Below, piece after piece: positions 1 to 8,295 of a stretch of DNA of 35,221 nt. Where the stretch lies: assembly GCF_002158995.1 (NCBI RefSeq), contig NZ_LOHF01000004.1:212570-247790 (forward strand), written 5' to 3'. Below the pieces are notes generated by a model. The model was not told where the DNA came from, searched no databases, and was given only the letters and a program-made list of their open reading frames with translations. Numbering within the stretch: position 1 is the first letter of the stretch; each line of letters begins with the position of its first letter. Origin of the DNA: Pseudomonas caspiana. GTDB taxonomy: Bacteria > Pseudomonadota > Gammaproteobacteria > Pseudomonadales > Pseudomonadaceae. The position numbers and the translations under genes are program-made.

Positions 1-33
1 TTTGCCCACGCTTCAGAATCTGCGGGCGGCCAG

Positions 34-264
34 CGTGGTTTAACGGGGCGCCTCAGATCAAAATCAAAAACCAGGCGGCCTGACAGCCGACCTGATGTAT
101 GAACTTACCGATCCTTTGTAGGAACTGCCTAAGACTGCGAAGCGCTGTGTCAGGAATACCGCAATCGGCGCCGTTGTAACCTCCGACAACTCCTACAAGT
201 CCTAGGCGCTAATGCTTTTTCGCTGTGCTTTTGATCTTGATCTTAAGCGCCCCGTTAAACCACG
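34..264. repeat. Long imperfect inverted repeat enclosing a REP-like pair
   Basis: The arms at 34-51 and 247-264 are identical 18-mers in inverted orientation, and the match continues inward with a few mismatches to about 72 and 226. Inside lies a smaller inverted repeat with ends TTGTAGGA (116-123) and TCCTACAA (191-198). This inner pair belongs to the GTAGGAGCTGCC-type family that recurs near 19263 and 28314. No coding capacity is seen. The structure could fold into a long cruciform or RNA hairpin, and it lies downstream of the minus-strand membrane gene that ends at 559. It may be a non-autonomous dispersed element; that is inference. Confidence 0.6.
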
Positions 265-270
265 ACGGCC

Positions 271-376
271 GGAATTCGACATTATTGTGTGGGGTAAACC
301 GGCAGGGATGCCGGTTTAGCTGCCTCAGGCCATGGATGGCCGGTGGCGGCGGCCCCACACAATAATGTCGGATTCC
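271..376. repeat. 106-bp palindromic element with 24-bp inverted ends and nested hairpins
   Basis: The ends 271-294 and 353-376 match as inverted repeats at 23 of 24 positions, including a perfect 18-bp core (277-294 and 353-370). Between them are further small hairpins: AAACCGG/CCGGTTT at 297-315 and GGCCAT/ATGGCC near 328-342. It abuts the preceding inverted-repeat element with only a few bases between. The compact form resembles a MITE-like or REP-like dispersed repeat. No target-site duplication was identified. Confidence 0.6.
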
Positions 377-558
377 GGGCATGCCGAGCCTAGGCGAGGC
401 ACCAAGTGGTGGGGTATGAGCGTTTTGCTTACTTTGCGCTTCTCAAAAGTGAGGCGCCGTAAGGGCGCAACCAATATCAGCCATTACCGCAAAAGTGGAT
501 ATGTGCGCGATATGAAAGTTGTGTGGATACCCACGTCGCGAGAAGAGCGACGCAAAAC
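377..558. other. Non-coding stretch, no gene recognised
   Basis: The bases between the palindromic element and the end of the YbaN-type gene contain only an 87-residue open frame on the plus strand (332-595). It runs through the palindrome and has no ribosome binding site or recognisable family. The local codon pattern does not look like a gene. It may be part of a larger dispersed repeat together with 1-376. Confidence 0.4.
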
Positions 559-1008
559 TCAAGCCTTACGCAACGTCTTCTGCCGCAAGATATAAACCGT
601 GACCAACACCGCACAGGTCACCATAAACACCCGTGCCCAAATGAAAGACACGAGATAACAGGAAAACCCGATGCTGATCCACATCGTGACAATCGCATAG
701 ACCTTGCCCTTGAGCGGGATGCCATTGCCTTCCAGGTAGCCACGAATCCACGGCCCCAGTCGTTTGTGATTGACCAGCCAGTTATAAAAGCGCGGAGAGC
801 TGCGAGCGAAGCAGGCAGCGGCGAGCAATAGAAAGGGTGTGGTGGGCATGATCGGCAGGAAAATCCCGATCACACCCAACACCACGCTTAACCAGCCAAC
901 GCCAAGAAAGGCATAACGCACGACCCGATGACGACTCGTGCGTGGTGCGGCCTGCGCCATAGGCGCAGACTCAGTGGTGGCGAGGCTTGAGGATTGCCGG
1001 TTTTTCAT
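559..1008 (-). CDS. YbaN / DUF454 family inner membrane protein
   Basis: This is a small integral membrane protein whose biochemical role is unknown. A family core is clear: an N-terminal hydrophobic segment (about residues 30-50), the signature PTTPFLLLAAACFARSSPRF (about 55-74), and two further membrane segments near the C-terminus. E. coli YbaN is about 125 residues, so the first ~25 residues here are an extension. An alternative ATG at 958-960 (residue 17) would give 133 residues and start just after the upstream gene ends at 971. With the longer start the genes overlap by 38 bp. Neither start has a strong Shine-Dalgarno. It is probably co-transcribed with the UPF0149 gene upstream. Confidence 0.85.
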   Translation of the reverse strand: MKNRQSSSLATTESAPMAQAAPRTSRHRVVRYAFLGVGWLSVVLGVIGIFLPIMPTTPFLLLAAACFARSSPRFYNWLVNHKRLGPWIRGYLEGNGIPLKGKVYAIVTMWISIGFSCYLVSFIWARVFMVTCAVLVTVYILRQKTLRKA

Positions 1009-1558
1009 CCGGTGCCTGGCACAGCAGGTAAAGCGCTGTCAGGGCTTCCGGGATCTGCACGATCATGTCGTCCATCAGATTGGCGTCTGCGGCGATATCG
1101 GAGAACTCAGGCTGCTCATCGAACAGACCGGAACCGACCATGATCGGCAACAGCATCTCGCTGACTTCTTCTTCGGCGGTTTCGAACCAGGCGCTTTCAC
1201 GCAGAAACACACCTTCCATGAAGCCGATGCACCAGCCGCGCAGATCGGAATCGTCCGGCTCGTCGCCCAGGTCCAGATCGCATGGCAGTTCGAATTCTTC
1301 GTCCGAAGCCAGTTGACGAGCGATATGCGCCTGCAGCTGGATCAGCGTGCCTTCAATCTCTTCACGCTGGGCATCATCGGCGTAGTGCGGTGGTTCGGAG
1401 AACAACGCGTCGATCCATTCACGCTCAGGCACGGTTTCTGCGCAGATCGAAAGAGCGGTCAGGTAGCCATGAGCGGCCACGTAGTCCAGTGCCTCGTCAT
1501 GCAGCTCATCTGCATCGAGGAAGACTTGCAGGCGGTTTAGTTGCTCAGCGAAGGACAT
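971..1558 (-). CDS. UPF0149 / YecA-YgfB family protein
   Basis: The 195-residue protein is strongly acidic and has the all-helical UPF0149 pattern: an N-terminal LxxFLDADELHDEALDYVAAHGYLTAL stretch and a central RGWCIGFMEGVF motif (about residues 105-120) typical of YecA/YgfB proteins. It lacks the C-terminal zinc-binding SEC-C tail found in E. coli YecA, although it ends in two histidines. Members are cytosolic and mostly uncharacterised; YgfB of P. aeruginosa is reported to modulate transcription, but this looks like a different paralogue. It is followed directly by the YbaN-type gene and is divergent from recQ. Confidence 0.85.
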   Translation of the reverse strand: MSFAEQLNRLQVFLDADELHDEALDYVAAHGYLTALSICAETVPEREWIDALFSEPPHYADDAQREEIEGTLIQLQAHIARQLASDEEFELPCDLDLGDEPDDSDLRGWCIGFMEGVFLRESAWFETAEEEVSEMLLPIMVGSGLFDEQPEFSDIAADANLMDDMIVQIPEALTALYLLCQAPDEKPAILKPRHH

Positions 1559-1699
1559 TGACGGACTACCTTGGAAATAAACGATGCTGAATTCTAGGCC
1601 CTGAGCGCCTCGGGCGCCAGCGCGGAGGTAGACGCATTGCGCTGTAGCTTAATTTCGACCGCTTATATCCATGCCACCCTTTGCCTGTGACACGTCGGG

Positions 1700-1705
1700 T
1701 ATACT
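1700..1705 (+). promoter_or_regulatory. Possible -10 element of recQ
   Basis: TATACT lies 40 bp before the recQ start and matches the sigma-70 -10 hexamer at five of six positions. No good -35 hexamer at 16-18 bp spacing is seen, so this is only a candidate. Confidence 0.3.
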
Positions 1706-1744
1706 GCCGCGCTTTGCAGTGCAGCAGGACATTCTGGGGTTTTT

Positions 1745-3874
1745 ATGCTCGAACAGGCGCAACGCGTACTTAAAGACATCTTCGGCTATGACAGCTTCCG
1801 TGGTCGCCAGGGTGCCATTATTGAACGCGTGGCCAGCGGTGGTGATGCGCTGGTATTGATGCCCACTGGTGGTGGTAAATCGCTGTGCTTCCAGGTGCCC
1901 GGCCTGTTGCGTGATGGCCTTGCGGTGGTTGTTTCGCCGTTGATCGCCTTGATGGATGATCAGGTGGCAACCCTTGAAGAGCTGGGCGTCTCGGCGGCGG
2001 CGCTGAACTCGACCCTGAACGCAGATCAGCAGCGCGAACTGGCCAACCGGATTCGTCTGGGCGAGATCAAGATGCTGTATCTGGCACCGGAGCGTCTGGT
2101 CCAGCCGCGCATGCTGGCGTTCTTGCAGAATCTGCAGATTGCCCTGTTCGCCATCGATGAAGCCCATTGTGTGTCGCAGTGGGGCCATGACTTCCGCCCT
2201 GAATACCTGCAACTGGGACAATTGGCCGAGCTGTTCCCCGATGTGCCACGTATTGCCCTGACCGCGACCGCCGACAAGCGTACCCGGGAAGAAATCGTTA
2301 CCCGGCTGCACCTGCAGAACGCCGAGCGCTTCTTGTCGAGCTTCGATCGGCCCAATATTTTTTATCGCATCGTGCCCAAAGAGGCGCAGCGTAAGCAGTT
2401 GCTGGCTTTTCTGTCCGAGCGCCGCAGTGATGCCGGTATCGTTTACTGCCTGTCGCGCAAGAAAGTCGACGAAGTAGCCGCTTTCCTCTGTGAAAACGGT
2501 TACCCGGCGCTGCCGTACCACGCAGGGCTGCCTTCCGAAACCCGTGCCTCCAATCAGAAGCGCTTCCTTAACGAGGAAGGCCTGATCATGGTTGCGACCA
2601 TTGCGTTCGGTATGGGTATCGACAAACCCAACGTGCGATTTGTCGCGCACATGGATTTGCCCAAGTCGCTTGAGGCGTATTACCAGGAAACTGGTCGCGC
2701 AGGGCGTGATGGTCTGCCCGCTGATGCGTGGATGACCTACGGTCTTCAAGACGTTGTGATGCTCAAGCAGATGTTGCAGAACTCCGAGGGCGACGAACGG
2801 CATAAGCGTCTGGAACATCACAAACTGGACGCCATGCTGGCGCTGTGCGAAGAAACCCGTTGCCGCCGCCAGACGCTGCTGGCGTATTTCGATGAAGACA
2901 TGCCTCAACCGTGCGGCCATTGCGACAACTGCGTTGACGGCGTGCAGACCTGGGATGCCACGGAGCCTGCACGTCAGGCGTTATCGGCGATCTATCGCAC
3001 CGGTCAGCGTTATGGCGTCGGTCATCTGGTCGATGTCTTGCTGGGCAAATCCAACGACAAGGTGCAGAGCTTTGGTCATCAACACCTTTCAGTGTTTGGC
3101 GTCGGCAAGGCGCGGGCCGAGGGCGAGTGGCGTTCGTTGTTCCGCCAGCTGGTCGCCCGGGGGCTGGCCGATATTGATCTGGAAGGCTATGGCGGGCTGC
3201 GCCTGAGCGACACCTGCCGCCCGTTGTTGCGGGGCGAAGTGACCCTGGAATTGCGCCGGGATCTGAAACCGCAGACCGCCGCGAAAAGCAGCTCTGGCAG
3301 CCCGGCCAGTCAACTGGTGCGCGGCGAAGAGCGCGAGCAGTGGGAAGCGTTGCGTGCCCTGCGGCGCAAGCTGGCCGAGGAGCACGGCGTACCACCTTAT
3401 GTCATTTTCCCGGACTCGACCCTGCTGGAAATGCTGCGCAGCAAACCGGAAACCATGTCTGACATGGCTCAGGTCAGTGGCGTCGGTGCGCGCAAACTGG
3501 AGCGTTACGGCGAAGCTTTCCTTGAAGTGCTGGGCGGTGCCGCCGAGGCGCCGAAAGTGGTGGCCGACGTACGTCACGAGCTTATCAGTCTGGCCCGGGC
3601 CGGCATGACTCCCGCGCAGATTGCCGGTCAGTTGCAGTGCACCGAGAAAAACGTCTACACCATGCTGGCCGAAGCTATTGGCAAGCAGCAGCTTTCGCTG
3701 GAGCAGGCGCTGGATTTGCCGGAAGACCTGCTTGGCGAAATCCAGGATGCCTTCCTCGACGGCGAGGGCGAGTTACCTCCCGTAGCGGCCATTGCCGAAC
3801 AGTTCACAGGGCGAGTGCCCGAGGGTGTTCTGTATTGCGTGCGTGCAGCGTTGCAGGCCGAATTCGAGGTTTGA
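1745..3874 (+). CDS. recQ: ATP-dependent DNA helicase RecQ
   Basis: RecQ is a 3'-5' DNA helicase acting in recombinational repair and stalled-fork processing. Visible motifs are motif 0 (FRGRQ, residues 18-22), Walker A (TGGGKS, 41-46), the DEAH box with the RecQ aromatic loop ([16 protein letters not shown], about 137-152), and motif VI ([10 protein letters not shown], about 316-325). The RQC zinc site has four cysteines (CEETRC and CGHCDNC, about 368-395). An HRDC domain lies around 530-595. At 709 residues it is about 100 longer than E. coli RecQ. The extra C-terminus (about 605-700) looks like a helix-turn-helix region of the kind attached to some RecQ proteins. The start ATG follows a T-rich stretch without a strong Shine-Dalgarno. 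Confidence 0.97.
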   Translation: MLEQAQRVLKDIFGYDSFRGRQGAIIERVASGGDALVLMPTGGGKSLCFQVPGLLRDGLAVVVSPLIALMDDQVATLEELGVSAAALNSTLNADQQRELANRIRLGEIKMLYLAPERLVQPRMLAFLQNLQIALFAIDEAHCVSQWGHDFRPEYLQLGQLAELFPDVPRIALTATADKRTREEIVTRLHLQNAERFLSSFDRPNIFYRIVPKEAQRKQLLAFLSERRSDAGIVYCLSRKKVDEVAAFLCENGYPALPYHAGLPSETRASNQKRFLNEEGLIMVATIAFGMGIDKPNVRFVAHMDLPKSLEAYYQETGRAGRDGLPADAWMTYGLQDVVMLKQMLQNSEGDERHKRLEHHKLDAMLALCEETRCRRQTLLAYFDEDMPQPCGHCDNCVDGVQTWDATEPARQALSAIYRTGQRYGVGHLVDVLLGKSNDKVQSFGHQHLSVFGVGKARAEGEWRSLFRQLVARGLADIDLEGYGGLRLSDTCRPLLRGEVTLELRRDLKPQTAAKSSSGSPASQLVRGEEREQWEALRALRRKLAEEHGVPPYVIFPDSTLLEMLRSKPETMSDMAQVSGVGARKLERYGEAFLEVLGGAAEAPKVVADVRHELISLARAGMTPAQIAGQLQCTEKNVYTMLAEAIGKQQLSLEQALDLPEDLLGEIQDAFLDGEGELPPVAAIAEQFTGRVPEGVLYCVRAALQAEFEV

Positions 3875-3926
3875 TGCTCTGCCGGGATGCAGCCGCGCGC
3901 CCCTCGGATTCAAGAAAATCCTGCAG

Positions 3927-3951
3927 GACCGGCTTTAATCTAGAGCCGGTC
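3927..3951. repeat. Hairpin in the recQ-marR gap
   Basis: GACCGGCT (3927-3934) and AGCCGGTC (3944-3951) form a perfect 8-bp stem with a 9-nt loop, 53 bp after the recQ stop. No T-tract follows, so it is not a canonical intrinsic terminator. It may still stabilise or end the recQ transcript. The rest of the gap (3952-4080) shows nothing recognisable. Confidence 0.4.
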
Positions 3952-4080
3952 TGGACACGCGCCGCATGGTGTTATCACGAATTCAGTCTTCCCGGCTGAA
4001 TCCGGTCCACCGGGTTTGGACGATCCTGGTCCAATTGATCCAGTTACAAGCCCCCACTTGCCTCATCCCTTGGGCCATGC

Positions 4081-4099
4081 TTAGCTGACTAATAATTAG
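4081..4099 (+). promoter_or_regulatory. Overlapping palindromes at the marR-type promoter (candidate operator)
   Basis: TTAGctgaCTAA (4081-4092) and CTAATAATTAG (4089-4099) are overlapping near-palindromes just upstream of the MarR-type gene. They cover a plausible -10 (TAATAA/AATAAT, 4090-4096). MarR dimers bind short AT-rich inverted repeats and often repress their own gene, so autoregulation is a reasonable inference. The spacing to the start codon (20 bp) would leave a short leader. Confidence 0.4.
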
Positions 4100-4119
4100 G
4101 ATCGATCACGAGTTTTTCT

Positions 4120-4554
4120 ATGCCAATGACAGATGAACACCGCTTCGGCATGCAACTGGCCCACATGTCCCGCGGCTGGCGTGCTGAACTGGATCGGCGA
4201 CTCGCTGATCTGGGGCTATCCCAGGCACGCTGGCTGGTATTGCTGCATCTTGCTCGTTTTCAGGAGCCACCTACCCAGCGTGAATTGGCGCAGAGCGTGG
4301 GCGTAGAAGGCCCAACCCTTGCGCGGTTGCTTGACAGCCTTGAATCGCAGGGTCTGGTTCAGCGTCACGCAGTAGCTGAAGATCGTCGGGCGAAGAAAAT
4401 CGTTTTGTGCGACACCGCTTTGCCCTTGATCCAGAAGATTGAAGCCATTGCGACTGCGTTGCGCGTCGAGCTGTTTGCCGGTATCGACGAGGAGGATCTG
4501 CGGATTTGCATGCGCGTTCATACGCATATTCTGGGCAACCTCGAAAGATCCTGA
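4120..4554 (+). CDS. MarR/SlyA-family transcriptional regulator
   Basis: The 144-residue protein has the winged helix-turn-helix layout of MarR dimers. There is an N-terminal dimerisation helix, then the recognition region TQRELAQSVGVEGPTLARLL (about 52-71), and the wing with the conserved DRRAKK (about 88-93). A C-terminal dimerisation helix closes the protein. LSQARWLVLLHL matches the usual LTxxQWxVLxxL motif. The inducer is unknown. It sits 104 bp before the FimV-like gene in the same direction and might control it or itself; a palindrome overlaps its promoter. A second ATG two codons in (4126) is a possible start. Confidence 0.92.
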   Translation: MPMTDEHRFGMQLAHMSRGWRAELDRRLADLGLSQARWLVLLHLARFQEPPTQRELAQSVGVEGPTLARLLDSLESQGLVQRHAVAEDRRAKKIVLCDTALPLIQKIEAIATALRVELFAGIDEEDLRICMRVHTHILGNLERS

Positions 4555-4658
4555 AGCGGACACGCTGCTTCTCGCTCATACTTGCAGCCAGACATTGAAG
4601 TCCACGCCATGTATTGAAATATGCAAAGAAGCCTGTTCTGGTTTCTATAAGGGTTCGT

Positions 4659-6800
4659 ATGCGCAATAGCTCTCAGGCGGCTACGCCATCAGGTTTCGCC
4701 AAGACCGCCTTATGTCGCGGTTTGATGGTCGCGGTTCTATCCTCCGGATCAATGTTGTATTCAACGTTGGCGTCTGCATTGGGCATGGGTGAAATAACAC
4801 TGCACTCCGCCCTCAATCAGCCACTGAGTGCTGAAATCGAGCTGGTAGAGACGGCAGGGCTCAGTGCTGAGGACATCGTCGTAAGGCTGGCCACACCAGA
4901 AGAGTTTGCCCGGGCCGGTATCGACCGGGTGTTCTTTTTCAATGATTTGCGTTTCACGCCGATCATTCGCGGCAGTCGCGGTGTGATTCGCGTGGTGTCG
5001 AGCAAACCGGTCACTGAGCCTTATCTGCAATTTCTTGTGCAAGTACTGCGGCCTGGCGGCGACATGTTGCATGAATACACGTTGCTGCTGGACCCGGCGA
5101 CTTCTGCTGAGGGGCGCGCAGCGGTGGCGGGGCGTCCCCGAGCTTCTGCGGCCCAGGACGCCGGGCAATCCAGGATGCCGGTTGCGCCACCGGTGGCACT
5201 GGAAGGTAAACGCTACACGGTAGTGGGCGGCGATACCCTCAACTCCATCGCTCGACGCATGCAGGGTTCCGGTGCCAGTGCCTCGGCGGGTCGCCTTGCC
5301 GACGGGATCAAGGCACTCAATCCACAGGCATTTCCCAATGGCGACAGCACAGCGCTGAAAGTCGGGCAGAGCTTGTTGCTGCCTGACGCAGCGGTGTTGC
5401 CCAATAGCCCTTCGGCTCCGGCCTCGACAGCAGCAACGCCGCTGCCGACCGCGCAAGCCCAGCGTGGCGCTGAACAACTGGCCGTATCCGCCATCGAAAA
5501 TCAGCTGTTAACCAAGACCGTCGAGGATCTGCGCCTTCAGTTGCAGGGCCTGCAGGCATCGATTGACGGCAAGGACAAGCAGATCGTCGGTCTGCAAACC
5601 GAACTGGCAGAAAGTCAGGCTGCCGCTGCGCAACCCGCGCCAATATCGTCTGCTCCGGTAGCTCCAGCTCCCGTCGTCAGTGCGGAGCCCCAGAGCAATT
5701 CGTTGCTGACTCCGCCGTTGCTGGCGGGCGCGCTGGCGATTCTGCTTCTACTGTTGGGGCTGGTCTGGTCGGTGCGTCGTAATCGTCGCAAGCAATCAAA
5801 ACCGCAGCCTGTCAGCGCCGATCCAACCCTGATCAAACCGGCCCGTGCGCCGGTCGCTCCGGTTTACGAAGCGCCGGTTTCGGACACCAGGGCGGCCGCA
5901 CCTGTTGTCGCTGCGCCAGCCGCTCCTCGTTCAGCCCCGGTTCGTCCTGCCGCTGCTGCTTCTGATCCGCTGGATGGCGTCAGTATTTACATCGCTTACG
6001 GGCGGTTTGCCGAGGCGATGGGGATTTTGCGTGACGCGCTGGTCAAGCAACCTGAGCGGGAAGATATCCGTGTACGCCTTCTCGAATTACTGGCAGAGCA
6101 GGGTGATTCGGCAGGGTTTGCCAAGGAAGAGCAGCGTGCGCTGCAACATGGCGTAGACGCTGAGCAGATTCAACTGATCCGTTCACGTTATCCGCAGCTC
6201 AAGCCTGCCGAGCAAGCTTCCAGCGTGCCACCGACGGCCGTCGCGGCCGTGCCCGTAGCGGCTGCCGTCGTTGCGGCAGAGGTTGCAAAGGAAGAGCCTG
6301 CACAGCTTGATGAAAGTTCAGCCGCAGCGCTGAACCCCGAGCCTGCTCTCGATGATTTCCAGTTGAACCTGGATGACCTGTCGATGGATGCCGACTGGGA
6401 TTTGGTGGATCCGTTTGACAAACCGATGGCTGCACGCCCCGAAGCGCCAATTGCGCAGTCACCGCTCGATGATCCAGAGTTTGCTTCAAATCTCACCGAG
6501 CTGCCCGGCGTCGAGGAAATTCCGGATGAGCGCTTCCTCAGCGACTTTCCTGAGGAAGACGGTGTGGTCGAGTCTAATAATGACGCCCTCGACGATACCT
6601 TCCTTGATGGCTTCATGGATGAGTCTGGCGAGTTCGACCTGCTTGATCTTGAGGAGGTCCCGTTAAGCAAAGTCAATCAAGCCCAGGTGTTGATCGACGA
6701 CGGGGACATTGAAGGCGCCCGCGAGCTGTTGCTGCAGGTGATCGAGGAGTCTGACGAAGAGCATCAGCAGACCGCACGCGATTTGTTAGCTGGCCTGTAG
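4659..6800 (+). CDS. FimV/HubP-family LysM protein (FimV paralogue)
   Basis: FimV/HubP proteins are inner membrane, peptidoglycan-binding scaffolds for cell poles, pili and motility. In order: a signal peptide (about 1-41), a FimV N-terminal domain (GMGEITLHSALNQPLSAEIEL onwards), a LysM motif (YTVVGGDTLNSIARRM, about 185-200), a coiled coil (about 272-322), one transmembrane helix (about 348-372), an Ala/Pro-rich linker, a TPR-like segment with IAYGRFAEAMGILRDAL, and an acidic tail. It ends in the FimV C-terminal domain (about 668-713, VLIDDGDIEGARELL). At 713 residues it is shorter than canonical FimV and lies beside recQ/marR, so it is probably a paralogue. ATG 4659, after AAGGG, is preferred to a TTG at 4614. 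Confidence 0.88.
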   Translation: MRNSSQAATPSGFAKTALCRGLMVAVLSSGSMLYSTLASALGMGEITLHSALNQPLSAEIELVETAGLSAEDIVVRLATPEEFARAGIDRVFFFNDLRFTPIIRGSRGVIRVVSSKPVTEPYLQFLVQVLRPGGDMLHEYTLLLDPATSAEGRAAVAGRPRASAAQDAGQSRMPVAPPVALEGKRYTVVGGDTLNSIARRMQGSGASASAGRLADGIKALNPQAFPNGDSTALKVGQSLLLPDAAVLPNSPSAPASTAATPLPTAQAQRGAEQLAVSAIENQLLTKTVEDLRLQLQGLQASIDGKDKQIVGLQTELAESQAAAAQPAPISSAPVAPAPVVSAEPQSNSLLTPPLLAGALAILLLLLGLVWSVRRNRRKQSKPQPVSADPTLIKPARAPVAPVYEAPVSDTRAAAPVVAAPAAPRSAPVRPAAAASDPLDGVSIYIAYGRFAEAMGILRDALVKQPEREDIRVRLLELLAEQGDSAGFAKEEQRALQHGVDAEQIQLIRSRYPQLKPAEQASSVPPTAVAAVPVAAAVVAAEVAKEEPAQLDESSAAALNPEPALDDFQLNLDDLSMDADWDLVDPFDKPMAARPEAPIAQSPLDDPEFASNLTELPGVEEIPDERFLSDFPEEDGVVESNNDALDDTFLDGFMDESGEFDLLDLEEVPLSKVNQAQVLIDDGDIEGARELLLQVIEESDEEHQQTARDLLAGL

Positions 6801-6830
6801 CGCGCTCCGTCTGACACTCCGCAATCGCGA

Positions 6831-6882
6831 CCGTCGTAACCTCCGATGGCTCCTACAGGTTTGTTGTGAGCCGTTACGACGG
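6831..6882. repeat. REP-like palindrome
   Basis: CCGTCGTAAC (6831-6840) and GTTACGACGG (6873-6882) are perfect inverted repeats. An inner GGCTC/GAGCC pair (6848-6852 and 6867-6871) and a CTCCTACAG remnant tie this to the GTAGGAG-type repeats elsewhere in the window. It fills the gap after the FimV-like gene and may stabilise its transcript. Confidence 0.55.
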
Positions 6883-6947
6883 CGCCGATCGCTGCTCGGT
6901 GAGCACCTGCAGGAAATCATCTTCCGTTTGTCCCAGAGAGCCTTTTC

Positions 6948-7244
6948 ATGTCTACCGTAAAACCGGAAATCATCATCACCTACTGCACGCAATGCCAATG
7001 GCTGTTGCGCGCTGCATGGCTGGCTCAGGAGTTACTCAGTACGTTTTCCGATGATCTGGGCAAAGTGTCGCTGCAACCCGGCACCGGTGGTGTATTTATC
7101 ATCACGTGCGACGGTGTTCAGTTATGGGAGCGCAAAGCCGATGGTGGATTCCCCGAGGCCAAGGTTCTCAAACAGCGGGTTCGTGACCAGATCGATCCTC
7201 AGCGTGATCTGGGCCATAACGACAAGACCACACCGGCTCAGTGA
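6948..7244 (+). CDS. SelT/SelW/SelH-family (Rdx) thioredoxin-like protein
   Basis: The 98-residue protein has the selenoprotein W fold signature near the N-terminus: IIITYCTQCQWLLRAAWLAQEL with C13 and C16. It carries a CxxC where selenoproteins have CxxU. The GTGGVFIITCDGVQLWERKADGGFPE segment (about 45-70) is also typical. Such proteins are presumed cytosolic thiol-disulfide redox factors, but no bacterial substrate is established. The start follows CAGAGAGCC, a moderate Shine-Dalgarno. Its 3' end overlaps the convergent EamA gene by 7 bp. Confidence 0.88.
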   Translation: MSTVKPEIIITYCTQCQWLLRAAWLAQELLSTFSDDLGKVSLQPGTGGVFIITCDGVQLWERKADGGFPEAKVLKQRVRDQIDPQRDLGHNDKTTPAQ

Positions 7245-8119
7245 GTCGTGGCTGCTTGAGGTTTTGTTCTGCCGCTCATCAAGCCTGAAATCACAATGGC
7301 GACGATGATCAGCGCACCGCCCAGCAGCATGCTCAACGTGGGAATTTCAGCAAATAGCAGCCAGGCGAAGGTGATGCCGTAAACCGGCTCCATCGCGAAC
7401 ACCACTGCCGCAGTCCGCGCCTTGATGACTGCCAGACTGGCCACGAACAGGCTGTGAGCCAGGCCGGTGCAGAACACGCCCAACAGGCCAATCCACAGCC
7501 AGTCCAGCGCCGAGATTCGGCTCAGCTCAGGAGCGGCCCAGGGAAGCAGGCACATCGCGACGATCAGGTTCTGATACAGCGCGGCTTGCACCGGCGGGAC
7601 ATTTTTCGAGCTGACGCGATTGACCAGCGACAGCAATGAAAAGGTCAGCCCGGAGAAAACTGCCCACAACAGACCGCTGGTGGCCTCGCTGGCCAGATTG
7701 AATTCGGGCGTCACCAGCACCAGTCCGACACTGACCAGCACCACCAGAATGACTTCATTGCTGCGGATGCGCTCACGAAACAGCAGCCCTTCGAGTATCA
7801 CGGTGAAAGCCGGGAAGCTGGCGAAGCCCAAGGTGGCGACGGCGACTCCGGCCACTTTGACCGCAATGAAAAAACTCACCCAATGCGCAGCCAGCAGCAC
7901 GCCCGCGAGTATCAGTCGTGCCCAGTCGGCGCGCTGCAAGGTTTTCCATGCGGTGTCACTGGCAAAGCGGGCAAAGAACGCCAAGGCGATAACGGCGAAG
8001 ATTCCGCGACCGAATACGATGACTGAAGGTGAGGCGCTGGCCAGTTTGCCAAAAACGCCAGTCAGGCCGAACATCAATGCGCCGATATGCAAGGCGCCGA
8101 GGGCGGAGCGGGGAGTCAT
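7238..8119 (-). CDS. EamA/DMT-superfamily transporter
   Basis: The 293-residue protein has about ten hydrophobic helices in two five-helix EamA repeats, ending in a short basic tail. This is the drug/metabolite transporter layout (RhaT/YdcZ-like exporters). The repeats are visible as LFGLTGVFGKLA near the N-terminus and as SLVNRVSSKNVPPVQAALYQNL and VFAMEPVYGITFAWLLFAEIPT in the second half. Substrate cannot be told from sequence. The start at 8119 follows AAGGAACTCC on the minus strand, a good Shine-Dalgarno. An upstream in-frame ATG at 8158 would add 13 unlikely residues. Confidence 0.9.
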   Translation of the reverse strand: MTPRSALGALHIGALMFGLTGVFGKLASASPSVIVFGRGIFAVIALAFFARFASDTAWKTLQRADWARLILAGVLLAAHWVSFFIAVKVAGVAVATLGFASFPAFTVILEGLLFRERIRSNEVILVVLVSVGLVLVTPEFNLASEATSGLLWAVFSGLTFSLLSLVNRVSSKNVPPVQAALYQNLIVAMCLLPWAAPELSRISALDWLWIGLLGVFCTGLAHSLFVASLAVIKARTAAVVFAMEPVYGITFAWLLFAEIPTLSMLLGGALIIVAIVISGLMSGRTKPQAATTH

Positions 8120-8213
8120 GGAGTTCCTTTGTCGCCAGACAGCGTGTGTCAGAAGCACAAGAGCAGTCTACCAGCGCCTGCCGTGAAGTATTCAGTCCAA
8201 CAATTGCTGTGCA

Positions 8214-8242
8214 TTGTCATGACATTGCCACAACCTGGTCAC
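8214..8242 (+). promoter_or_regulatory. Candidate Pho box (PhoB sites) before the phosphoesterase gene
   Basis: Three 7-mers with 4-bp spacers follow one another: TTGTCAT (8214-8220), TTGCCAC (8225-8231) and TGGTCAC (8236-8242). The PhoB consensus is a direct repeat of CTGTCAT/CTGTCAC at 11-bp period. The first unit matches six of seven and the others about five of seven. The array lies 54-82 bp before the start codon, a usual distance for a PhoB-activated promoter. No clear -10 was confirmed. Confidence 0.5.
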
Positions 8243-8295
8243 ATTCGATTAACCGGCACCGGGCACTCTCATGCAAACCCAGCAGGAGATGGTTC

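Noticed and set aside
332..595. 87-residue frame after the palindromic element
   Set aside because: It runs through a dispersed repeat and overlaps the YbaN-type gene, with no Shine-Dalgarno.
1649..2920. 423-residue open frame on the minus strand across recQ
   Set aside because: It is antisense to clear RecQ helicase motifs, has Arg/Gln/His-rich composition, and no known family; GC-rich codon bias opens such frames.
4614..4658. TTG start for the FimV-like gene
   Set aside because: ATG 4659 follows AAGGG at good spacing and gives a normal signal peptide.
8029..8295. 89-codon N-terminal extension of the phosphoesterase
   Set aside because: It would run through the EamA gene and the Pho-box-like site; ATG 8296 has a good Shine-Dalgarno.
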